Below, one piece after another: positions 44,224 through 52,020 of a DNA stretch of 64,000 nt. Within the stretch, counting starts at the first letter, position 1; each line of letters starts with the position of its first letter. The DNA is taken from assembly GCA_048267965.1 (NCBI GenBank), contig JBLWWK010000012.1:1-64000 (forward strand). Direction: 5' to 3'. A program made the position numbers and the translations under genes. The DNA comes from GCA-2705995 sp048267965. Its GTDB lineage: Bacteria; Bacteroidota; Bacteroidia; Flavobacteriales_G; Salibacteraceae. The notes under the pieces were generated by a model. The model searched no databases and was not told where the DNA came from. It saw only the letters and a list, made by a program, of their open reading frames with translations.

Positions 44224-45144
44224 TTGTCGCACTTTAAAAGCAAGATCTTGTTTACAAAAGAAGCCAATACGTATAGTTTTCAAGCTGTTAACGCCAAAAT
44301 AAAGGCATATGCTGCGTTTTCGAAATTGCGCTTAGCATCGTTAGTAGTGTTTTCCGCTGTTTTGTCTTACATCTTTGCTGCTGAGACGTTTAGCTGGTTA
44401 AAGATGTTGTATGTAGTGCTGGGAGGTTTTCTAGTTACTGCCTCTTCGAACGGATTTAATCAAATAATCGAAAAAGATTTAGATGCTCTTATGAGCAGAA
44501 CCAATAATCGACCCATTCCCAATGGTGAAATGTCGGTGAAAGAAGCCATTTGCGTTGCAGGCATCATGGGCATTGTTGGGGTTTCGATTTTATGGTTTTT
44601 CTTAAACCCGTTAAGTGGCCTTTTAGGTACGTTAGCCTTGGTTACTTACGTTGGTTTATACACTCCTTTAAAAAGAATTACTCCTTTGGCGGTTTTTGTA
44701 GGAGCCTTTCCGGGTGCTATACCGCCTATGCTTGGTTATATTGCAGAAACCGGTAAATTCGGATTGATTCCAGGTTTGTTCTTTGCCATTCAGTTTTTAT
44801 GGCAATTTCCTCACTTTTGGGCCATTGCTTGGAAGTTGGATACAGATTACGCGAAAGCAGGTTTTCGATTGCTGCCGCATCCCTCAGGAAAGTCGAAAAG
44901 TTCAGCGCTACAAATTGTATTGTATACAGTAGCGTTAATTCCAATGTCGCTTACACCGTATTATTTTGGGGCTACCGGCTGGATTTCAGCAATAATCATT
45001 GGCTTAACAGGTGTTTGGTTTTTATGGTATGCAATTCAATTATTTAAAAAGTGCACAGATCAAGCAGCAACTAAACTCATGTTTGCGTCTTTTGTTTACC
45101 TACCAATAGTTCAAATTGCATTACTAATTGATAAAGTAGGTTAA
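44224..45144 (+). CDS. cyoE: Heme O synthase (protoheme IX farnesyltransferase)
   Basis: This UbiA-family membrane enzyme farnesylates haem b to haem o for the terminal oxidase. The Asp-rich prenyl-binding motif is NGFNQIIEKDLDALMSRTNNRPIP (about 78-101) and the second is DTDYAKAGFRLLP. It has about eight to nine helices and 306 residues. The start is TTG at 44224, with a later in-frame TTG at 44251; no early ATG exists. It is the first gene of the run with oxidase subunits III and IV, SCO and DUF420, so it probably supplies haem for the coxBA oxidase at 14-17 kb. Gene names cyoE and ctaB are both used. Confidence 0.94.
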   Translation: MSHFKSKILFTKEANTYSFQAVNAKIKAYAAFSKLRLASLVVFSAVLSYIFAAETFSWLKMLYVVLGGFLVTASSNGFNQIIEKDLDALMSRTNNRPIPNGEMSVKEAICVAGIMGIVGVSILWFFLNPLSGLLGTLALVTYVGLYTPLKRITPLAVFVGAFPGAIPPMLGYIAETGKFGLIPGLFFAIQFLWQFPHFWAIAWKLDTDYAKAGFRLLPHPSGKSKSSALQIVLYTVALIPMSLTPYYFGATGWISAIIIGLTGVWFLWYAIQLFKKCTDQAATKLMFASFVYLPIVQIALLIDKVG

Positions 45145-45145
45145 G

Positions 45146-45745
45146 ATGGAAAACACACAAGCAACAAGTGCAACATCGATGAGATACAGTGAAGATAGAG
45201 CCCATAAAGAGCGCACCAGAAAACCGCTCATGATTGTGGGAATGGTGGGTATTGTTATGCTTTTTGCAGGTTTAACAAGTGCATACATTGTTCGACAAGC
45301 AGACGGTAATTGGTTAACATTCGATTTGCCAACGCCTTTTTACACAAGCACGCTTATTATTCTGTTAAGCAGTGCAACCCTTTGGTGGGCTCAAAAAGCA
45401 GTTAAGAAAAACGATTTCACTTCTGTGAAAAGAGGGCTAGGGCTTACTTTACTCTTATCGTTGGCTTTTGTAGTAGCTCAATTTATTGCTTACGATGCTA
45501 TGGTAGAGCAGGGTTTATTCTTTGTGAAAACCAATGTTTCTGTGAGCTTCTTGTACATACTTACGTTTGCTCACCTTTTACACTTAGTAGGCGGAGTAAT
45601 TGCGATTTCAGTTAGTTGGGCAAAGTCATTACGGAATAAATACACAGCAGATAATAAACTAGGGTTAGAACTAACGGCCATGTATTGGCACTTTTTGGAC
45701 GCTCTATGGATTTATTTGTTATTATTTTTACTTTTTATTCGTTAA
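45146..45745 (+). CDS. Cytochrome c oxidase subunit III-like protein (short form)
   Basis: A 199-residue member of the haem-copper oxidase subunit III family with five predicted helices (about 29-48, 67-83, 97-118, 130-155 and 175-197). Conserved parts are GIVMLFAGLTSAYIVRQ and the AYWHF-like AMYWHFLDALWIYLLLFL ending. It begins 1 base after the cyoE stop and is followed by a longer subunit III gene. The pair is a common Bacteroidota arrangement, and the two may form a heterodimeric or alternative subunit III. Confidence 0.9.
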   Translation: MENTQATSATSMRYSEDRAHKERTRKPLMIVGMVGIVMLFAGLTSAYIVRQADGNWLTFDLPTPFYTSTLIILLSSATLWWAQKAVKKNDFTSVKRGLGLTLLLSLAFVVAQFIAYDAMVEQGLFFVKTNVSVSFLYILTFAHLLHLVGGVIAISVSWAKSLRNKYTADNKLGLELTAMYWHFLDALWIYLLLFLLFIR

Positions 45746-45778
45746 CATTGCACAGCCTAAAAACAAACTCTATCAATA

Positions 45779-46585
45779 ATGGCAGGAGAAGCAAGTAAAG
45801 CAATTGAGCCCAAAGTACTTTGGGGAGGAGGTCGATCTCCATTTAGCGTTAGTTACGGAAAACTAATGATGTGGTTCTTTCTAATCTCAGATGCGTTAAC
45901 CTTCGGTGGGTTACTCGTAGCTATGGGATTTGCAAGACACAAATATGCCGATGTATGGCCAGTGAGTGAAGAGGTATTCTTCCACTTTCCGTTTATGCAT
46001 CATTCGCATTTGCCGCTTCTTTATGTGGCATTAATGACCTTCATCTTAATCGTGAGTTCTGTAACTATGGTGCTAGCGGTAGAGGCAGGTCACAGAATGG
46101 ATAAAAAAGCCGTTACCAAATGGATGGCTTACACCGTAGTTGGTGGTTTTATCTTCTTAGGTTCTCAGGTTTGGGAGTGGAAAACATTTATTACAGGTTC
46201 TGATTACGGTGTTTACGTAATGGAAGATGGTCACAGAATGCCGGTGATTAACGAGGCAGGCGATCTTCAAGCTGCAGACGGTTCAGTAGTAACGGGCCCT
46301 CAAGCAGAAAAAATTCGTAGCACTTATGAGTTCGTAAAAGGTGCCAACCTTACTAGAAACGAATACGGACACAGATTATACGCAGATTTCTTTTTCTTCA
46401 TTACTGGGTTCCACGGAACGCACGTATTGTCTGGAGTTATTCTGAATGTGATTATTCTTCTCAATGTAATTAAAGGCGTTTATCACAAGCGCGGACACTA
46501 CGAAATGGTAGAGAAAGTTGGTCTTTACTGGCACTTCGTAGATTTAGTTTGGGTATTCGTATTTACATTTTTCTACCTTATTTAA
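45779..46585 (+). CDS. coxC: Cytochrome c oxidase subunit III (CoxC)
   Basis: A 268-residue subunit III protein, with helices around MMWFFLISDALTFGGLLVAMG, LLYVALMTFILIVSSVTMVLAVEA, TVVGGFIFLGSQVWEWK and the C-terminal GLYWHFVDLVWVFVFTFFY. The typical GFHGTHVLSGVI His motif is present. A periplasmic-side insertion of about 55 residues (about 140-197) is larger than in classical CoxC. It lies 33 bases after the short subunit III-like gene and 24 bases before the subunit IV gene. Confidence 0.93.
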   Translation: MAGEASKAIEPKVLWGGGRSPFSVSYGKLMMWFFLISDALTFGGLLVAMGFARHKYADVWPVSEEVFFHFPFMHHSHLPLLYVALMTFILIVSSVTMVLAVEAGHRMDKKAVTKWMAYTVVGGFIFLGSQVWEWKTFITGSDYGVYVMEDGHRMPVINEAGDLQAADGSVVTGPQAEKIRSTYEFVKGANLTRNEYGHRLYADFFFFITGFHGTHVLSGVILNVIILLNVIKGVYHKRGHYEMVEKVGLYWHFVDLVWVFVFTFFYLI

Positions 46586-46609
46586 TTGGCCCTTTAAGAA
46601 ACAAGCATC

Positions 46610-46990
46610 ATGGAAAGAGACGATATTATAGAGTATTCTTTACACGCACACCATAGCGAAGAAGAAGGAAAAAAGATTCGTAAGAATATCTTCAAAGTAA
46701 CGATCATTCTATCTGTACTTACGATTGTAGAGGTATTAATGGGGGCGCTTTTTGGAAAGTCTATTGTAGGAGCCGATTCTACAACTTGGGCAATTATTAA
46801 AATATCTTTCGTTGTTATGACGATTGTAAAAGCTGGTTACATTGTAATGGTTTTTATGCACCTTGGCGAAGAGAGAAAATGGTTAAAATGGATTATTCTT
46901 GCTCCTTACGCATTATTCATTTTATACCTAGGTTTTATAGTTCTCACCGAGTCAAGTGCTCTTTATACACTTAGACAGATATTCGAATAA
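46610..46990 (+). CDS. Cytochrome c oxidase subunit IV family protein
   Basis: A 126-residue protein with three hydrophobic helices (about 28-46, 62-83 and 94-114) and an N-terminal His segment (SLHAHHSEEEG). The pattern IRKNIFKVTIILSVLTIVEVL ... AGYIVMVFMHLGEERKWLKWIIL is typical of bacterial subunit IV proteins (prokaryotic COX4/CyoD-like). It is within the cyoE-coxC-SCO run, 24 bases after coxC, and should be a small structural subunit of the terminal oxidase. Confidence 0.9.
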   Translation: MERDDIIEYSLHAHHSEEEGKKIRKNIFKVTIILSVLTIVEVLMGALFGKSIVGADSTTWAIIKISFVVMTIVKAGYIVMVFMHLGEERKWLKWIILAPYALFILYLGFIVLTESSALYTLRQIFE

Positions 46991-46993
46991 AAT

Positions 46994-47689
46994 ATGGCTA
47001 ACAAGCGCAGTGGAAAACAGTTAATATTCTTAGCTGTCATCTTAATTCTTCCATCGCTTTTGTATGTAATTTCAACAACGGGAAAGCACAATTTTGTGCT
47101 TTTGCCGTTTTATGGCCCTAAAGAAGCCATCGCAGTAGATGGTGAAGAAAGGCCAGATACGCTTTACTACAAAATCCCTTCTTTTTCTTTTAAGAGCATA
47201 GACAACACCCTTTTAGACGATTCTGCTTTAGATAGTCAAATTGTGGTGTTTAGTTTTTTATGTACGCATTGTTCTGAAGAAGGGAAAAGAGTGGCAGAAC
47301 AACTTTCTTCAGTTCAAGACGCTGTTTCTGAAGGTGGGGATGTAACTATTCTATCTTTTAGCGTAGATCCAGAGCACGATACACAAGAAGATTTATTTCA
47401 ATTGGGTGAAGGCTTTAGTCGAAAGAAATCGGCTTGGAAGATGATTTTGGCTCCAAAAGACGAAGTTTACAACTTTGCTGTAAATGGATTGTTAATAGGG
47501 GAAGAAGATAGCATTCGTTATAAAAACGAAATATTGCATACCAATACCATTGTATTAGTAGATCATAATCGCCACATACGCGGTTATTTTGATGGTTTGC
47601 AATACACAGAAACCAAAGAATTGAAAGACGCTATTCAACAGTTACGTTATCTTAGAAATGTAATTGAACCGAATAAAAAAGAGAAGTAA
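46994..47689 (+). CDS. SCO-family copper chaperone with CxxC motif
   Basis: SCO proteins help assemble the CuA centre of oxidase subunit II. A 231-residue protein with one N-terminal membrane anchor (about 9-26) and a thioredoxin-fold domain. The family SVDPEHDT motif (about 116-123), the copper-ligand His in EILHTNTIVLVD and the VDHNRHIRGYFDG ending are present. The metal site, however, reads LCTHCSEEGKR, a CxxC spacing instead of the usual CxxxC of SCO1. This may indicate a more thioredoxin-like role. It overlaps the DUF420 gene by one base (stop TAA and ATG share an A at 47689). Confidence 0.85.
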   Translation: MANKRSGKQLIFLAVILILPSLLYVISTTGKHNFVLLPFYGPKEAIAVDGEERPDTLYYKIPSFSFKSIDNTLLDDSALDSQIVVFSFLCTHCSEEGKRVAEQLSSVQDAVSEGGDVTILSFSVDPEHDTQEDLFQLGEGFSRKKSAWKMILAPKDEVYNFAVNGLLIGEEDSIRYKNEILHTNTIVLVDHNRHIRGYFDGLQYTETKELKDAIQQLRYLRNVIEPNKKEK

Positions 47690-48210
47690 TGGCTGTTTTA
47701 ACTGAAAAGCAAGGAAGAAATATCATTATCGGTGCATCGATTGCCATTCCGCTAGTGGTAACCATCTTGTATTTAATACCTGGTATTGAAACGGATACAG
47801 ATTTTACCTTTTTGCCGCTTTTCAATGCCATAGTTAACGGAACAACGTCATTCTTACTACTTGTTGCCCTGTGGGCGGTTAAAACAGGTAGAGTTAAGCT
47901 TCATAGGTCATTAATGATGACTTCGTTGTTGCTTTCCGTAATGTTTTTAATCTCTTACGTTACGTATCATTTTGTTTCAGAAAGTACAGCTTACGGAGGT
48001 GTATACAAATCAGTTTATTACTTTATTCTAATTACCCACATTTTGTTGGCTATCGCCATAGTTCCCTTGGTCTTGATTTCTACAGTGAGAGCGCTTACCG
48101 ATCAAGTAGAAAAACACAAGAAGATTGCAAGAATTACGTGGCCTATTTGGTTTTATGTAACCATAACAGGTGTAGTGGTGTACATTATGATTTCTCCGTA
48201 TTATGCATAA
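47689..48210 (+). CDS. DUF420 membrane protein of the oxidase cluster
   Basis: A 173-residue membrane protein of the DUF420 family, with five predicted helices and His residues in VKLHRSLMMTSLLLSV, YVTYHFVSES and ITHILLAIAIVPLVL that could bind haem or metal. DUF420 proteins (CtaM-like) are found next to oxidase genes, and in Bacillus CtaM is needed for aa3 oxidase activity. The ATG overlaps the SCO stop by one base, and the C terminus overlaps the next small gene by 8 bases. Confidence 0.9.
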   Translation: MAVLTEKQGRNIIIGASIAIPLVVTILYLIPGIETDTDFTFLPLFNAIVNGTTSFLLLVALWAVKTGRVKLHRSLMMTSLLLSVMFLISYVTYHFVSESTAYGGVYKSVYYFILITHILLAIAIVPLVLISTVRALTDQVEKHKKIARITWPIWFYVTITGVVVYIMISPYYA

Positions 48211-48454
48211 CTTCAAGAAACTCTTAATAAGAATCGGTTTTGTGTTCCTACTACTAATCACAAGCACGTTAGTAGAGGCTCAGTGCTCTATGTGTAGAGC
48301 GGTGGTAGAGAATAACGAAGCCAATGCTGGCCGTGGGTTAAACAACGGAATAGCTTATTTAATGGCTGTTCCGTATGCATTGATTATCGGGGGTGGAATT
48401 TTACTGTTTAGAAAGCAATTTCAAAACAAGAGCCTCTCAGCTCAGGCGAGTTAG
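48203..48454 (+). CDS. Small Cys-containing membrane protein of the oxidase cluster
   Basis: An 83-residue protein with signal-like segment IGFVFLLLITSTLVEAQ, a CSMC pair at once after it (CSMCRAVVENNEANAGRGLNNG), and one C-terminal helix (YLMAVPYALIIGGGILLF). The Cys pair would face the periplasm. The ATG overlaps the DUF420 gene by 8 bases, so it is coupled to the oxidase-assembly genes. I recall similar short proteins behind DUF420 in other Flavobacteriia, but no function is known to me; a role in oxidase copper or haem handling is a guess from position. Confidence 0.8.
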   Translation: MHNFKKLLIRIGFVFLLLITSTLVEAQCSMCRAVVENNEANAGRGLNNGIAYLMAVPYALIIGGGILLFRKQFQNKSLSAQAS

Positions 48455-48516
48455 TGCCTTTCATCAGATTATTTATCCGTCTGGCGAATTTCTCTTTTAC
48501 CGCTCCTTAGTTCAGA

Positions 48517-48524
48517 TACCTTTG
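48517..48524 (+). promoter_or_regulatory. Candidate -7 box TACCTTTG of the TolC-type gene
   Basis: The octamer is an exact TAnnTTTG and ends 5 bases before the ATG at 48530, predicting a leaderless or nearly leaderless mRNA. The region at the -33 distance is T-rich (TTTCTCTTTT) without an exact TTTG. Confidence 0.45.
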
Positions 48525-48529
48525 TAGGT

Positions 48530-49963
48530 ATGAAAAGGTTAATACCCAAAATAATCGTCATAAGCTTGGGATTTTGTTGTGTTGTTTTGTCAGGGTTTTC
48601 TCAAGACAAAAGCTGGACTTTAGAAAAATGCATCGAGTACGGTTTAGAGAATAATCTTCAAGTTCAACAAGCCCAACTGCAAGCAGAAATTAACGAGCAA
48701 GATTTGTTACAAGCCAAAGGACAAGTTTTACCTAACTTAAATGGTTTCGCTAATCACATTTACAATTTCGGTCAACGAATCGATCCATTCACCAACCAGT
48801 TTGCCGAATCACGTGTTCAATCTAACAATTTCAATTTAAGCTCTGAGCTAACCTTGTTTAGCGGCTTAAAGAACTACCATTCCATAAAACAAGCACAATC
48901 TTCTGCTTTAGCGGGTAAATATTCGGTAGACGATCAAAAAAACACTATTTCATTAAACATCGCCCTTGCGTACTTGCAAATTTTACAAAACAACGAGTTG
49001 TTGCGAATTGCCAATGGGCAAAGAGATGTAATTGCACAACAAGAGCAGCAACTGCAAAAATTTGTTGAGGCAGGAACTCGACCAGCAGGAGACCTTTTCG
49101 AAATTCAAGCACAATTAGCAAACGAAGAAGTAAATGTTGTCAATGCCGAAAACAACTTAAGTATCGCTTATCTGCAACTAAAACAGTTAATGCAGTTTAA
49201 CGATGCCGAAGAATTCGAAATCTACATTCCACAACTCGAAATAGACGAAGCTACTCGCCTAACCTTAACACCGAACGTAGTGTACGAAACAGCACAAAAT
49301 GTTTTGCCCTCAATTAAAAGTGCAGAGCTAAGAGAGCAAAGTGCATCCTATGGTGTAAAAGTGGCTAAAGGAAATATTAGTCCAACTTTATCATTGGGTG
49401 GGTCGATAGGTACGGGTTATTCAGAAAGCCGAACGGCCATTGTGGGTCAAGAATTTGCAGGTGACCAAGTAGTGGGGTTTGTAGAAGGAACCAATCAAAA
49501 TGTGTTACGACCTTCTTTTAATACTGTTATTGAAGAAGTGAATTTTAACGACCAGTTAGAAGACAACGTAAACCGCTCAATCGGCTTTACGCTACAAGTT
49601 CCCATCTTTAATCGATTAACCACAGCAACGGCCATTAACCGCGCTAAAATCCAGCACGAGATTGCCGAAAGCAACGTTGAGTTAGCTAAAAATCAAGTAA
49701 GGCAAGATATTCAGCAGGCTTATGCAGATGCTTTAGCTGCACTAAAAAATTATAGAGCCACCGAAAAAAGCATTCAGAGTTTTCAAACTGCGTTTGAATA
49801 CGCGCAAAAGCGATTTAATGTAGGAGCCATTAATGGCGTTGAATTTAACACCGCAAAAAATAATTTGAACCAAGCTGAGTCGAGGTTAATTCAAGCGAAG
49901 TATAATTTTATTTTCAGAACAAAAGTGCTCGATTTTTACATGGGCAACCCCATTCAATTATAA
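48530..49963 (+). CDS. TolC-family outer-membrane efflux protein
   Basis: A 477-residue outer-membrane channel subunit of tripartite efflux or type I export systems. Signal peptide about 1-24 (ending LSGFSQ). The body has the two TolC repeats with long alpha-helical coils (for example LQAEINEQDLLQAKGQVLPNL and RVQSNNFNLSSELTLFSG; later QVRQDIQQAYADALAALKNY and RFNVGAINGVEFNTAKNNLN). The gene starts a new transcription unit with the adaptor and tsaB. No pump gene is adjacent. Confidence 0.93.
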   Translation: MKRLIPKIIVISLGFCCVVLSGFSQDKSWTLEKCIEYGLENNLQVQQAQLQAEINEQDLLQAKGQVLPNLNGFANHIYNFGQRIDPFTNQFAESRVQSNNFNLSSELTLFSGLKNYHSIKQAQSSALAGKYSVDDQKNTISLNIALAYLQILQNNELLRIANGQRDVIAQQEQQLQKFVEAGTRPAGDLFEIQAQLANEEVNVVNAENNLSIAYLQLKQLMQFNDAEEFEIYIPQLEIDEATRLTLTPNVVYETAQNVLPSIKSAELREQSASYGVKVAKGNISPTLSLGGSIGTGYSESRTAIVGQEFAGDQVVGFVEGTNQNVLRPSFNTVIEEVNFNDQLEDNVNRSIGFTLQVPIFNRLTTATAINRAKIQHEIAESNVELAKNQVRQDIQQAYADALAALKNYRATEKSIQSFQTAFEYAQKRFNVGAINGVEFNTAKNNLNQAESRLIQAKYNFIFRTKVLDFYMGNPIQL

Positions 49964-49977
49964 ACCGATAGCTAACG

Positions 49978-51333
49978 ATGAAACAAAATAGCAAGAGTAA
50001 CAAGAAGTTTATTTGGGTGGCCTTAGGCGTCACACTAGCGGTACTTATTATTGGCGTTGTCGCTAAAAAAAGTATGTCGAGCGAAGAAAAGTTTGTTCTT
50101 TCTGAAGAAGCTCAATTAAGAACGATTAAACAAACCGTTTCTGCCAACGGAAAAGTACAACCAGAAGTAGAAGTAAAACTATCGGCAGAAATATCGGGTG
50201 AAATCATTGAACTGCCTGTTAAAGAAGGTAATCAAGTGAGCAAAGGCGATTTAATTGTGCGCATTAACCCTGATGTGTTTTTAGCAGCAAGAAATAGAGC
50301 CGAAGCCGCCATGAATTCTGCTCAAGCCAATGCTGCCAATGCTAAAGCGCGGGTAGCTCAAGCCAATGCCCAACTAATTAATGCAGAAGCTTCTTTTAAT
50401 AGAACCAAAAAGTTGCTCGAAGACCAAGCCGTTTCACAAGCAGAATACGATCAAGCGTTTTCTCAATTCGAAGTGGCCAAGGCAGAAGTTGAAGCGGCAA
50501 GAGAATCGTTAAAAGCGGCAGAATTCAATGTTAAAAGCGGGAAAGCGAGTCTGAAAGAAGCAGACGACAACCTAAAGCGTACCACCATTTTAGCGCCTAT
50601 GGACGGAACCGTTTCTAAACTCGATGCAGAAGTGGGTGAAAGAGTGGTAGGAACCTCGCAAATGGCAGGAACCGAAATTATGCGCATTGCCGACCTAACA
50701 CAAATGGAGGTAAACGTTGAAGTAAACGAAAGCGACATTGTAAAAGTGAAATTGGGCGATAAGGCAGAAATAGAAATTGATGCCTACGTAGACCGTAAAT
50801 TCGAAGGAACAGTAACGGAAATAGCCAACTCATCTTCTTCTACCAACTTGCAAAGCACCGATCAAATTACGGTATTCGATGTAAAAGTGAGAATTGAAAG
50901 AGCTTCGTATCAAGATTTGGTAGATGCCAACAATGCGCATTTATCGCCTTTTAGACCTGGAATGTCTGCAACGGTAGATATTCACACCAATCAAGCAGAA
51001 AATGCAATAACGGTTCCTATTCAAGCTGTAACGGTAAGAGCAGATAGTGCAGCTACAGGCAATAAAACATCAAAATTTGGTAAGGGAGTAGACCTTTCGA
51101 ATGTAGACGATGAAGATATCACTGAATGTGTGTTTATTTTGCGTGATGGAAAAGCGGTAATGCAAGAAGTGAAAATCGGAATTCAAGACAATAAATACAT
51201 CCAAATTTTAGAAGGTTTAGAAAAAGGCGATGTGGTAATTAGTGGTCCTTACGCTATGGTATCTAAACAACTAAAAAATGGCGATAAAGTATCTGCTGGT
51301 AGCCGCGAGCAAGTCTATAAATTTGAAGAGTAA
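49978..51333 (+). CDS. Efflux periplasmic adaptor (HlyD/MacA-like)
   Basis: A 451-residue membrane-fusion protein. N-terminal membrane anchor (about 11-30), lipoyl half-motifs around AEISGEIIELPVKEGNQVSKGDLIVRI, a long coiled-coil hairpin (about 95-190, rich in Ala, Asn and Gln repeats such as ARVAQANAQLINAEASFNR), the second lipoyl half TTILAPMDGTVSKLDAEVGERV, and beta-barrel and membrane-proximal domains. It joins an inner-membrane pump to a TolC channel. It is 15 bases after the TolC gene and abuts tsaB. The cognate permease (ABC MacB type or RND) is not in this window. Confidence 0.9.
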   Translation: MKQNSKSNKKFIWVALGVTLAVLIIGVVAKKSMSSEEKFVLSEEAQLRTIKQTVSANGKVQPEVEVKLSAEISGEIIELPVKEGNQVSKGDLIVRINPDVFLAARNRAEAAMNSAQANAANAKARVAQANAQLINAEASFNRTKKLLEDQAVSQAEYDQAFSQFEVAKAEVEAARESLKAAEFNVKSGKASLKEADDNLKRTTILAPMDGTVSKLDAEVGERVVGTSQMAGTEIMRIADLTQMEVNVEVNESDIVKVKLGDKAEIEIDAYVDRKFEGTVTEIANSSSSTNLQSTDQITVFDVKVRIERASYQDLVDANNAHLSPFRPGMSATVDIHTNQAENAITVPIQAVTVRADSAATGNKTSKFGKGVDLSNVDDEDITECVFILRDGKAVMQEVKIGIQDNKYIQILEGLEKGDVVISGPYAMVSKQLKNGDKVSAGSREQVYKFEE

Positions 51334-52020
51334 ATGGCACTTCTACTTCACATAGAAACATCTACTACCAATTGTTCGGTGGCGTTAAGCGATAACCACC
51401 AATTGATAGCCGTAAAAGAGCACAACAACGGGTATACGCACAACGAGAACCTCAATGTATTCATCGATGAGTTGCTAAAACAGCACGGTTGTTCTTATGT
51501 AGATTTAGCGGCTATTTCGGTTTCGATTGGTCCTGGTTCTTACACGGGCTTGCGCATTGGTGTAAGCGCAGCTAAAGGCTTGGGCTATGCGCTCGATATT
51601 CCTATTATTGGTATAGAAACCCTCACAGCGTTTAGTCAATATTCAGCGGCAAAATCGTTTGTAGGAACCGTAATTCCCATGCTCGATGCTCGCAGAATGG
51701 AAGTATATGCTGCCGTTTTTAAACAAGGGGAAAAAATAAGAGAAACCGCAGCAGAAGTAATTACCGAAACCAGTTTCGATGCTTTTTCAGATCCGCTATT
51801 TCTTTACGGTCCTGGTGCTGATAAACTAACCGATTTACTTGCTGATAAGCCCGAAATTACCATCGAAGAGAACGTGGTTCCTTCTGCTACGCATTTAATA
51901 GACTTGGCTTACAAGAAATACCAAACCAAAGATTTTGTAGATACTGCTTATTTCGAACCTTTTTACCTAAAAAACTTTATTGCAGGGAAGCCGAAGGAGC
52001 TAATAAAACGGAGTTCTTAA
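51334..52020 (+). CDS. tsaB: tRNA threonylcarbamoyladenosine biosynthesis protein TsaB
   Basis: TsaB partners TsaD and TsaE in making the t6A37 modification of ANN-decoding tRNAs. The 228-residue protein opens with LLHIETSTTNCSVALSDNHQ and carries ISVSIGPGSYTGLRIGVSAAKGLGYAL, the TsaB glycine-rich block, and IPMLDARRMEVYAAVF. It begins directly after the adaptor stop without a gap. Its last 44 bases overlap the convergent metallopeptidase gene on the other strand. Confidence 0.95.
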   Translation: MALLLHIETSTTNCSVALSDNHQLIAVKEHNNGYTHNENLNVFIDELLKQHGCSYVDLAAISVSIGPGSYTGLRIGVSAAKGLGYALDIPIIGIETLTAFSQYSAAKSFVGTVIPMLDARRMEVYAAVFKQGEKIRETAAEVITETSFDAFSDPLFLYGPGADKLTDLLADKPEITIEENVVPSATHLIDLAYKKYQTKDFVDTAYFEPFYLKNFIAGKPKELIKRSS

